From assembly GCA_005893365.1 (NCBI GenBank), contig VBPB01000171.1:1-5651 (forward strand): 5,651 nucleotides of DNA. The letters run 5' to 3'. Each line of letters starts with the position of its first letter. The stretch's first letter is position 1. The position numbers and the translations under genes are program-made. Source of the stretch: Candidatus Eiseniibacteriota bacterium. Lineage in GTDB: Bacteria; Eisenbacteria; RBG-16-71-46. The notes under the pieces were generated by a model. That model was not told the DNA's origin and ran no database searches. It was given only the letters and a program-made list of their open reading frames with translations. Below are positions 1 through 5,651 of this stretch, piece after piece.

Positions 1-760
1 GCCTCAGGATCATCAGGCTGCCGAACAGCGCGAGCGCCAGGCTGCTCATCTGGCTCTCGGTCACGTCGAAGGCCGACAGGTGGAGCACCACCGCCTCGGG
101 CTCGTAGGCGCGCGTCATGTCGAGCGGGATGCGCACCAGGCCGAACAGGACGATGAAGGTCCAGAACAGCACGCCGGGCACGGTCATGCGCCGGCGCAGC
201 CCCCACAGGAGCGCGAACAGGATGACGCCCGCCGCCGCGAAGTAGAGCTGCGAGGGATGGACCGCGGCGTTGCCGAACTCGAGTCCGGCGAACGAGTCGG
301 GCGGGAAGTGGACCCCCCAGGGCAGGTGCGTCGGCCGGCCGTAGCAGCACCCGTTGAGGAAGCATCCCACCCGGCCGAAGGCGGTGCCGAGCGCGAGCGA
401 CGGGGCGAGCGCGTCGGCCACCGTCCACTTGGGGAGCCCGAACCGCTGAGCGGCGAGCAGCCCGGCGACGGTCCCGGCGATGATGCCGCCGTAGAGCGTG
501 AGCCCGCCCTGCCACAACGCGATGACGCTCCCCCACTCGCGGCGGAACTCCTGGATGTGCTCCAGCACGTAGAGCGCCCGCGCCCCCAGCACCGAGGCGA
601 TGAGCACGATCAGGATGACGTTGACCAGCCGGTCCTCGTCGAGGCCGAGCCGCTTGGCCTCGCGCATCCCGAGCCAGGTGCCGACCAGGAAGGCCAGCGC
701 CAGCATCAGGCCGTAGGTGCGGATGTGGACGAACCCCCAATGGGCCAACTCCGGATACAC
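1..760 (-). CDS. lgt: Prolipoprotein diacylglyceryl transferase Lgt (3' end cut by window edge)
   Basis: Inner-membrane enzyme that transfers the diacylglyceryl group of phosphatidylglycerol to the lipobox cysteine of prelipoproteins, the first step of lipoprotein maturation. I translated 253 codons from the GTG at 760-758; the frame is open to position 1, and comparison with E. coli Lgt (291 aa) suggests only some 15-20 residues are missing. Visible marks are YGLM (Y16, equivalent to E. coli Y26), the family signature GRVGCFLNGCCYGRP at 129-143 (R130 matches catalytic R143; N136 and G137 kept), HPSQLY at 168-173, and R210 matching essential R239. Several hydrophobic segments fit a polytopic protein. 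Differences from E. coli are Y90 for H103, C133 for N146, C138 for E151 and D214 for E243; the GCCYG form is common outside Enterobacteria. The GTG start is supported by AGGAG 8 bases upstream; it lies 2 bases after the rodA stop. Identification is very secure. Confidence 0.95.
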   Translation of the reverse strand, partial: MYPELAHWGFVHIRTYGLMLALAFLVGTWLGMREAKRLGLDEDRLVNVILIVLIASVLGARALYVLEHIQEFRREWGSVIALWQGGLTLYGGIIAGTVAGLLAAQRFGLPKWTVADALAPSLALGTAFGRVGCFLNGCCYGRPTHLPWGVHFPPDSFAGLEFGNAAVHPSQLYFAAAGVILFALLWGLRRRMTVPGVLFWTFIVLFGLVRIPLDMTRAYEPEAVVLHLSAFDVTESQMSSLALALFGSLMILR

Positions 761-762
761 GG

Positions 763-1998
763 TCAGTGCTCCTGGCGCCGCATCGCCACGTTCTGGAGCA
801 GCCCGAGCTGCACGCAGTTCACGATCAACGCGGTGCCTCCATAGGACAGGAGCGGGAGGGGCAATCCGGTCACCGGCGCCCAGCCGATGGTCATCAGGAC
901 GTTGACCGTGACGTGGTAGAAGAGCGCGGAGACGAGCCCCACCGCCATCAGGCTGGCGAATCCGTTGCGCGCCACGGCCGACAGGCGATAGCCGCGCAGG
1001 ATGATGACGCCGTAGAGTAGCACCACCGTCAACGCGCCGATCAGCCCGCCCTCCTCGCCCACCACGGCGAAGATGAAGTCGGTGTGGCGCATGGGCAGGA
1101 ACGAGAGCGCCTTCTGCGTGCCCTTGAGCCAGCCCTTGCCGAGCACGCCGCCCGAGCCGATGGCGATGCGCGACTGGATGATCTGATAGCCCGCGCCCTG
1201 CGGATCCTGGTCGGGATTGAGGAAGGTCTCGATGCGCCGGAGCTGGTAGTCGTGCAGGTGGTCCTTGACCACCGGCATCATCATCCCGACCCCGACGTTG
1301 AGCAGGACCGCCGCCACCAGCATCAGCCGCCGCGGCTTGAGCAGCACGATCAGCCCCGCCAGCACCACCCCCAGCGCCGCCCAGAACGAGACCCCCCGCG
1401 GGTTGGTCAGGAACGCCAGCACCAGGGTCCCGGCCGGCGAGAGCCCGAGCAGCAGGTTGCCGACCGGCATGCCGGCCCAGAAGTACATGGCGATGAGGAT
1501 GACCGGGAACGCGAGCGAGGTGCCGAGGTCGGGCTCCTTGGCCACCAGCGCGAAGGGGATCAGCACGAGCAGCAGCGGCGGGAACCAGTGACGGATGCGC
1601 GTCAGATCGAGCTGGGGATGGCTGAAGCGCCGCGCCAGCACGAACACCGTGGCGATGAGCGCGATCTCGGAGGGCTGGAAGTGGAGCGGGCCCAGGTCGA
1701 GCCACCGCTTGGCGCCCAGCGCGCTGGTGCCGATCGCCAGCACCAGCACCAGCAGCAGCAGCGAGATGCCGTAGAGCGGATAGGCGAGCGCGTCGTGGGC
1801 GCGGTAGTGGAAGCTGGCGGCGATGTAGGCGGCGCCGAGGGCGAGCACCAGCCACAGGAACTGCTTGGCCCAGAGCCCCTCGTGCATGCCGGGCACGGTG
1901 GTGGCGCTGTACACCGAGGCCAGGCCGATCCCGAGCAGGGCGCCGGCGGCCAGCGCCATCGGCCAGTCCAGCTCGGGCAGCCGCAGCCTAGTCGCCAT
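763..1998 (-). CDS. rodA: RodA, SEDS-family peptidoglycan glycosyltransferase of the elongasome
   Basis: Integral membrane polymerase that builds glycan strands from lipid II for side-wall growth, working as a pair with PBP2, which is encoded just upstream. It is 411 aa, against about 370 for E. coli RodA. Family motifs appear in order: KRWLDLG...FQPSE at 97-111, EPDLGTS at 155-161, GYQIIQSRIAIGSGG at 270-284, GTQKALSFLPMRHTDFIF at 293-310, and PLPLLSYGG at 380-388. D307 in HTDFIF is the equivalent of the essential aspartate of E. coli RodA (D262). The extra length lies between EPDLGTS and HDYQ (249-252), where 87 residues replace about 40; I count about 12 hydrophobic segments rather than 10. 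The ATG at 1998 overlaps the end of mrdA by 11 bases and has only a G-run, not a convincing Shine-Dalgarno; it puts the DWP motif at the usual distance from the N-terminus. FtsW is less likely because of the pairing with PBP2 and mreBCD. Confidence 0.97.
   Translation of the reverse strand: MATRLRLPELDWPMALAAGALLGIGLASVYSATTVPGMHEGLWAKQFLWLVLALGAAYIAASFHYRAHDALAYPLYGISLLLLVLVLAIGTSALGAKRWLDLGPLHFQPSEIALIATVFVLARRFSHPQLDLTRIRHWFPPLLLVLIPFALVAKEPDLGTSLAFPVILIAMYFWAGMPVGNLLLGLSPAGTLVLAFLTNPRGVSFWAALGVVLAGLIVLLKPRRLMLVAAVLLNVGVGMMMPVVKDHLHDYQLRRIETFLNPDQDPQGAGYQIIQSRIAIGSGGVLGKGWLKGTQKALSFLPMRHTDFIFAVVGEEGGLIGALTVVLLYGVIILRGYRLSAVARNGFASLMAVGLVSALFYHVTVNVLMTIGWAPVTGLPLPLLSYGGTALIVNCVQLGLLQNVAMRRQEH
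769..773 (-). promoter_or_regulatory. Ribosome binding site of lgt
   Basis: AGGAG on the minus strand, 8 bases before the GTG at 760-758. It is built from the last sense codons of rodA (Gln-Glu-His). It fixes the GTG as the lgt start and is the best Shine-Dalgarno match at any of the five junctions in the window. Confidence 0.8.
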
Positions 1999-3841
1999 GG
2001 ACGCCCCCCGTGGTGTCGGGACGCACCGCCGGCGCCACGCGCTTCTGGAGCGAATCGGCGAGGAACAGCTGCCGCAGCGTCTGGGCCGCGACCGGGGCCG
2101 CGAACGTCCCGCCGTGCCCGATGTTCTCGATCACGATCGCCATGGCGATGGTGGGCTGCGCGGCGGGCGCGTAGCAGACGAACAGGGCGTGGTCCTTGCC
2201 GTGCGGATTCTGCGCGGTGCCGGTCTTGCCGGCCACCGCGAGTCCGGGGACGCGCGCCGCCGTGCCGGTGCCGGCCGCGACCACCTGCTCGAGACCCTGA
2301 TGGACCGGATCCCACACCGCCGCCTCGGCCTTGATGCCGGTCTGCAGCGGGTGCGGCGGCGTCGCCGGCGGCCCGTCGCCGACGCTCAAGACCACGTGGG
2401 GCCTGAGCGCGCGGCCGTCGGCCGCCACCTCGCCCGCCATCAGGGCCAACTGGATCGGCGTCACCAGGATCTCGCCCTGGCCGATGGCGAGGTTGAGGAT
2501 GACGCCTTTGCGCCAGTGCCCGTTCCCCCAGCGCGCGTCGTACCAGTCGGCGCTCGGGATGAACCCGCCGCTCTCCTGCGGCAGGTCCACCCCGGTGCGC
2601 CCGCCGAGCCCGAGGGCGCGCGCGGTCGCCTCGAGGCGCGGCAGGCCCAGGCGCATCCCGAGCTGGTAGAAGTAGACGTCGCAGGAATGCTGGAGGGCCG
2701 AGACCAGGTCGAGGCTGCCGTGCCCGGAGGGCTTCCAGCAGCCGAACGAGCGGCCGCCGAACTGATAGCTCCCGTAGCAGGGCTGGAACATGGTCTCGGG
2801 GCGGGCGACGCCCTCGCGCAGCGCGGCCACCATCGTGACGATCTTGAACGTCGACCCGGGCGGATACTGGCCTTGGATGGCCCGGTTGAGCAGCGGGTTC
2901 GACCCGTCGCCGGTCAGGGCCTTCCAGCGCGCGCCGGTCAGCCCGCGCGAGAACTCGTTGGGATCGTAGTCGGGCCGGCTCACCATCGCCAGGATGCCGC
3001 CGTCGCGCGGGTCGATCGCCACCGCCGCGCCGCGCACCACGCCCGCCATCGCGTCCTCGAGCGCCCGCTGCACCTTGAGGTCCAAGGTCAGCACCAGGCT
3101 GCGCCCGGCCACCGGCGGCCGCGGCGGGACCTCGGTGAGCGTCGAGACCCGCTTGCCCATGGCGTTGACCACCACGTACTCGGCCCCGTCCTGGCCGCGC
3201 AGGGTGCCCTCGAAGCTCCGCTCCAGGCCGGTGCGGCCGATCAGCTCGCCCGGGTGGTAGCCCTCGGCGGCGCGCGTCTCCAGGTCGCGATCGTTGATCT
3301 GTCCCGCGTAGCCCAGCAGGTGGGCGGCGAGCGTGCCGTGGGGATAGCGGCGCAGCGGCCCGACCAAGACCTCGACGCCGGGCAGCTGCGCGCGATGCTC
3401 CTCGATGCCCGCCAGGATCGCGAACGGCGCGTTGCGGCGCAGGATCGCGGTCTGGCCGCTGCGGTTGGCGGCCCGCACCAGCTGGTGGATGGTGCTGGAG
3501 TCCGCCTCGACCAGCGCCGAGACGCGGTGCACCCAGTCGGCGCGCACCGTGGCGGGCGTGCGCGCGGTGCTCTCCGCCGGCATCGGCCGGAAGACGATGT
3601 TGAAGCTCGGGTAGCTGTCCGCCAGCAGCTCGCCGTTGCGGTCGAAGATCGCCCCGCGCGGGGCTCGCAGCACCTCGAGGCGGATGCGGTTCTCCTCGGA
3701 CAGCTGCCGGTAGCGCTGGTGCTCGACCACCTGCAGGCGCAGCAGCCCGAGCACGATGAGGGCGAAGCCCGCCAGCGTGATCGTGACCAGCGCCGCGAAG
3801 CGGCGCTCGCGGTCGCGCCTAGCCGGGCTGGCGGAGCGCAT
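1988..3841 (-). CDS. mrdA: Penicillin-binding protein 2 (class B transpeptidase of the elongasome)
   Basis: Monofunctional D,D-transpeptidase that cross-links the glycan strands made by RodA during elongation; anchored in the inner membrane with the catalytic domain in the periplasm. At 617 aa it has normal length. There is a basic N-terminus, one membrane helix at about 15-35, the dimerisation/pedestal region starting with APRGAIFDRNG (60-70), the linker motif GRTGLERSFEG (202-212), then the transpeptidase domain with the three catalytic motifs: STFK (nucleophile S330, K333), SCD (S386-D388) and KTGTAQ (K539-G541). C355, C368, H374 and C387 are spaced like a metal site described in some PBP2s. 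The start ATG lies inside the end of mreD (23-base overlap) with no clear Shine-Dalgarno, so translation is probably coupled to mreD. The stop overlaps the rodA start by 11 bases. FtsI/PBP3 is excluded by length, context and the PBP2-type GCWKPSGHG motif. Confidence 0.97.
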   Translation of the reverse strand: MRSASPARRDRERRFAALVTITLAGFALIVLGLLRLQVVEHQRYRQLSEENRIRLEVLRAPRGAIFDRNGELLADSYPSFNIVFRPMPAESTARTPATVRADWVHRVSALVEADSSTIHQLVRAANRSGQTAILRRNAPFAILAGIEEHRAQLPGVEVLVGPLRRYPHGTLAAHLLGYAGQINDRDLETRAAEGYHPGELIGRTGLERSFEGTLRGQDGAEYVVVNAMGKRVSTLTEVPPRPPVAGRSLVLTLDLKVQRALEDAMAGVVRGAAVAIDPRDGGILAMVSRPDYDPNEFSRGLTGARWKALTGDGSNPLLNRAIQGQYPPGSTFKIVTMVAALREGVARPETMFQPCYGSYQFGGRSFGCWKPSGHGSLDLVSALQHSCDVYFYQLGMRLGLPRLEATARALGLGGRTGVDLPQESGGFIPSADWYDARWGNGHWRKGVILNLAIGQGEILVTPIQLALMAGEVAADGRALRPHVVLSVGDGPPATPPHPLQTGIKAEAAVWDPVHQGLEQVVAAGTGTAARVPGLAVAGKTGTAQNPHGKDHALFVCYAPAAQPTIAMAIVIENIGHGGTFAAPVAAQTLRQLFLADSLQKRVAPAVRPDTTGGVHGD

Positions 3842-4334
3842 TCCCGAACAGCGGCCGCCCGAACAGACGGCGCGCGACCGTGAGCGCCAGGGTCCCGACC
3901 GGCGCGGTGGCGAGGGCGGCGACGAGCACGCGCTCGAGGAAGTACGGCCAGCCGCTGGCGAGCCCGCCCATGCCCCCGAGCTCGAACGGCACCACCCAGG
4001 CCTGGTGGGCGGCGGTGGCGAGCGCCAGCAGCATGAACTGGGTGCGGCCGCTCTCCCGCACCAGGGTGCGGGCCAGGAAGCCGACCACGTAGCCGATGAC
4101 GCACAGGATCAAGGCGTGCCGCCCGAGCCAGTGCGTGGCGTCGAGGTCCGCGATCAGGCCGATGACGAACCCGAAGGTGGCGCCCCAGGCGGCGCCGTGG
4201 CGCAGCGACCAGACGATGACCACGAAGGCGAGCACGTCGATGACGATGCCGCGCGCCGCGAGCGCCGACAGGGCGGTCGAGCGCAGCAGCAGGGCGGCGA
4301 CCAGGCTGAAGACGAACAGGCCGAGGCCCCTCAT
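3819..4334 (-). CDS. mreD: MreD, rod shape-determining membrane protein
   Basis: Small polytopic inner-membrane subunit of the elongasome, thought to bind MreC and help set the state of the PBP2-RodA pair. It is 171 aa (E. coli 162) and almost entirely hydrophobic, with membrane segments at roughly 5-20, 28-45, 50-63, 74-90, 98-116 and 135-154. The family motif GFVIGLIADL...HWLG..AL is at 55-75, with the conserved acidic residue D63. The ATG at 4334-4332 shares bases with the mreC stop (ATGA), the classic arrangement for coupled translation. The frame remains open upstream to 4478, but that extension is Arg/Gly/Ala-rich, lies over mreC and looks like a high-GC shadow, so I reject it as N-terminus. 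MreD sequences diverge widely, so the call rests on the membrane pattern, the GLIADL motif and the position between mreC and mrdA. Confidence 0.93.
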   Translation of the reverse strand: MRGLGLFVFSLVAALLLRSTALSALAARGIVIDVLAFVVIVWSLRHGAAWGATFGFVIGLIADLDATHWLGRHALILCVIGYVVGFLARTLVRESGRTQFMLLALATAAHQAWVVPFELGGMGGLASGWPYFLERVLVAALATAPVGTLALTVARRLFGRPLFGNALRQPG

Positions 4335-5140
4335 GGCGCCCCCGGGGCGGCCGGCGGGCCAGGCACGATGAAGACGTAGCGCATGCGCGTGAGCCGGGCC
4401 GCCGGCTCGAGCTCGATCTCCTGCGTGAGCCCGCCCTCGGCGACCCCGAGCCGCACCACCCGGCCGACCGGGATCCACCGCGGGTAGCGCCGCGAGAGGT
4501 CCGAGGTCAGCACGCTCTGGCCGACCCGCACCGTGTCGGCGAACGGCACCAGCGTGAGCACCAGGCGCGGGCGCGGCGCCGGGGTGAAGCGGAGCATCCC
4601 GAGCACGGCGGTGCTCTCCACCTCGCAGGCCACCGAGGCGTTGGGATCGGTGAGCAGCACCACGCGCGCGAAGCCCCCGTAGACCTCGCCGATGCGGCCG
4701 ACCAGCCCGTCGCTGGTGACCACCGCGTCGCCGAGGTGGACGCCCTGCCGGGTCCCGGCGCTGATGGTGGCCGAGGCGGGATAGGGCTCGCCGGTCAGGG
4801 CCAGCACCTCGGCGGGCTGGAGCGCCAGGCCGCGATAGCCGGGGAGCTGCAGTTGCTCGCGCAGGGCGCGGTTCTCGGCCTCGAGCGAGCGCAGGCGCAC
4901 GTTCTCCAACTCCAGGGTGGTGACCCGCAGGTGCAGCTGCTGGTTCTCGCGCCAGGCGCCGGCCAGCCGGTCGATGCCCAGCACCACGCGGTCGAGCGGG
5001 GCGAACAGGGCGGCGCCGATGCCGCGCAGCGCGGTCTGCGGGAGGTGGTCCCCCACCACGAGCAGGAGCAGCGACAATGCCACGTAGACCGCGAGGATGA
5101 CACCACCGCGGCGCTCGGCCGGAGGCAGGGCGCCTGCCAC
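4331..5140 (-). CDS. mreC: MreC, periplasmic scaffold of the elongasome
   Basis: Bitopic inner-membrane protein that forms periplasmic dimers or filaments and activates PBP2-RodA, linking them to MreB through MreD. It is 269 aa, a little short for the family but complete. It has a short cytoplasmic N-terminus, one membrane helix at about 13-30, a coiled coil at about 60-98 rich in Leu, Glu and Arg (it includes LELENVRLRSLEAENRALRE), then a beta-barrel domain with the MreC landmarks VVTSDGLVGRIGEV (140-153) and LLTDPNASV (162-170). The later conserved loop reads LTSDLSRRYPRWIPVG (211-226), without the glycines usual at this site. The C-terminus is a short Pro/Gly/Ala tail. The GTG start at 5140 is supported by AAGGA 8 bases upstream and follows the mreB stop by 4 bases. 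The stop overlaps the mreD start. Confidence 0.96.
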   Translation of the reverse strand: MAGALPPAERRGGVILAVYVALSLLLLVVGDHLPQTALRGIGAALFAPLDRVVLGIDRLAGAWRENQQLHLRVTTLELENVRLRSLEAENRALREQLQLPGYRGLALQPAEVLALTGEPYPASATISAGTRQGVHLGDAVVTSDGLVGRIGEVYGGFARVVLLTDPNASVACEVESTAVLGMLRFTPAPRPRLVLTLVPFADTVRVGQSVLTSDLSRRYPRWIPVGRVVRLGVAEGGLTQEIELEPAARLTRMRYVFIVPGPPAAPGAP

Positions 5141-5144
5141 GGCC

Positions 5145-5651
5145 TTAATCCTTGTCGCCGCTCAGGATCACCTTTTCGTAGTCCTCGATCTGCTCGAGGA
5201 TCTTGCCCGCGCCCAGCACCACGCAGGTGAGTGGATCCTGGGCGACCCGGATGTTGAGGTTGGTGACCTCGCGCAACAATAGATCCAGCCCGCGCAGCAG
5301 GGCGCCACCGCCGGTGAGGAAGATGCCGCGATCGACGATGTCCGAGGCCAGCTCGGGCGGGGTCCGCTCCAGGCACTCGCGCAGCGCGTTGACGATCTGG
5401 CCGACCGGCTCCTGGAGCGCCTCGCGGATCTCGACGCTCGAGACCCGCAGCGTGCGCGGGATGCCGCGCACCAGGTCGCGCCCCTTGATCTCCATGTCCA
5501 TCTCCTCGGGGAGCGGGAACGCCGAGCCGATCTCGATCTTGATGCGCTCGGCGGTCTGCTCGCCGATCAGCATGTTGTACTGCTTCTTGGCGTAGTTCTG
5601 GATGGCCTCGTCCATCTCGTCGCCGCCGGTGCGGATCGAGGTCTTGGTCAC
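5145..5651 (-). CDS. mreB: MreB, actin-like rod shape protein (C-terminal half; 5' end outside window)
   Basis: Actin-like ATPase that polymerises on the inner face of the membrane and guides the elongasome. Only 168 C-terminal residues plus the stop are present, about half of the usual 340-350 aa. The in-frame GTG at 5651 is an internal valine codon and not the real start. The match to MreB is strong and collinear: RTGGDEMDEAI (7-17), IGEQTAERIKIEIGSA (29-44), KGRDLVRGIPRTL (56-68), EIREALQEP (74-82), PPELASDI (98-105), the nucleotide-binding glycine motif LTGGGALLRGLD (112-123), and AQDPLTCVVLGAGK (137-150). The fragment ends in a short charged tail, LSGDKD. As the first gene visible in the block it probably leads the operon, but its promoter is not in view. 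The related gene mbl is possible by sequence alone; position directly before mreCD favours mreB. Confidence 0.97.
   Translation of the reverse strand: MTKTSIRTGGDEMDEAIQNYAKKQYNMLIGEQTAERIKIEIGSAFPLPEEMDMEIKGRDLVRGIPRTLRVSSVEIREALQEPVGQIVNALRECLERTPPELASDIVDRGIFLTGGGALLRGLDLLLREVTNLNIRVAQDPLTCVVLGAGKILEQIEDYEKVILSGDKD
5149..5153 (-). promoter_or_regulatory. Ribosome binding site of mreC
   Basis: AAGGA on the minus strand, 8 bases before the GTG at 5140-5138. It lies in the last codons of mreB, just before the TAA stop. It settles the choice of the GTG start for mreC and allows independent or coupled initiation. Confidence 0.75.

Larger units (their letters stand above)
1..5651 (-). other. 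Putative elongasome operon mreB-mreC-mreD-mrdA-rodA-lgt
   Basis: Six genes follow one another on the minus strand with junctions of +4 (mreB/mreC), -4 (mreC/mreD), -23 (mreD/mrdA), -11 (mrdA/rodA) and +2 bases (rodA/lgt). No gap is large enough for a terminator or an ordinary promoter, so one polycistronic message is the simplest reading, although internal promoters inside genes cannot be excluded. The first five genes are a widespread order for the Rod complex; attachment of lgt is less usual. Both operon ends lie outside the window. Confidence 0.85.

Noticed and set aside
80..844. A 254-codon plus-strand open frame opposite lgt
   Set aside because: Same composition artefact; the minus strand carries a clear Lgt with its catalytic motifs and a good ribosome binding site.
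1741..1764. Short run of CAG/CAC triplets
   Set aside because: It is the reverse complement of CTG/GTG codons for a Leu/Val membrane helix of RodA (about residues 80-87); not a microsatellite of note.
1602..2315. Minus-strand open frames in shifted phase (also 3241-4104 and 4795-5376)
   Set aside because: They overlap mrdA/rodA, mreD/mrdA and mreB/mreC out of phase, are Arg/Ser/Pro/Ala-rich and contain no recognisable motif.
1084..2334. A 416-codon plus-strand open frame opposite rodA
   Set aside because: Antisense shadow of RodA: very rich in Gln, His, Arg and Glu because Leu/Val/Ala membrane codons are read in reverse. No domain is visible.
3651..3664. Perfect 14-base palindrome GCCCCGCGCGGGGC
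   Set aside because: It falls in the highly conserved APRG..FDR motif of PBP2, so coding constraint plus high GC explains it; its position inside a gene does not suggest an operator.
1865..3883. A 672-codon open frame on the plus strand, opposite mrdA and the start of rodA
   Set aside because: Its product is low in hydrophobic patterning and dominated by Arg, Ala, Gly, His, Gln and Asp, as expected when a high-GC gene is read backwards. The minus-strand gene shows full PBP2 motifs through the same bases.
4335..4478. Possible 48-residue N-terminal extension of MreD
   Set aside because: The extension is Arg/Gly/Ala-rich, overlaps the conserved end of mreC and has no counterpart in MreD; the ATG at 4334 gives the normal length and a membrane helix at the N-terminus.
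1..5651. Search for tRNA, CRISPR, insertion sequence, terminator or frameshift
   Set aside because: No clover-leaf, regularly spaced repeat, transposase, terminal inverted repeat, stem plus T-run or broken reading frame was found; the window is fully occupied by intact genes.

Overview
This window is a single, tightly packed gene block read entirely on the minus strand. In transcription order (right to left) it holds: the C-terminal half of mreB, then mreC, mreD, mrdA (penicillin-binding protein 2), rodA, and an almost complete lgt that runs off the left edge. Nearly every base is coding. The gaps are 4 and 2 bases and the other three junctions overlap, so there is no intergenic stretch that could hold a terminator, RNA gene or mobile element. 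The block looks like one operon whose promoter and first gene start lie beyond the right edge.

The first five genes encode the elongasome (Rod complex), which builds the side wall of rod-shaped bacteria. MreB is the actin-like filament under the inner membrane. MreC and MreD are the membrane scaffold that couples it to the periplasm. RodA is the lipid II glycosyltransferase (polymerase), and PBP2 is its transpeptidase partner. The sixth gene, lgt, encodes the first enzyme of lipoprotein maturation. It is not an elongasome part, but it is joined to rodA by a 2-base gap and has its own good Shine-Dalgarno sequence.

The organism is a high-GC (roughly 70% by eye), rod-shaped, probably Gram-negative bacterium. 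The pattern of motifs (Cys-rich Lgt signature, long RodA, Cys3His-type PBP2) is unlike Enterobacteria and would fit an uncultured soil or subsurface lineage such as Methylomirabilota/Rokubacteria, Acidobacteriota or a deltaproteobacterial group. This assignment is inference and low confidence.

I see no undescribed system here: this is core cell-envelope machinery. The details worth a second look are an approximately 45-residue, two-helix insertion in RodA, a probable Cys-Cys-His-Cys metal site in PBP2, unusual residues at functionally important positions of Lgt, a non-canonical loop in MreC, and the different ways translation starts are set at the five gene junctions.
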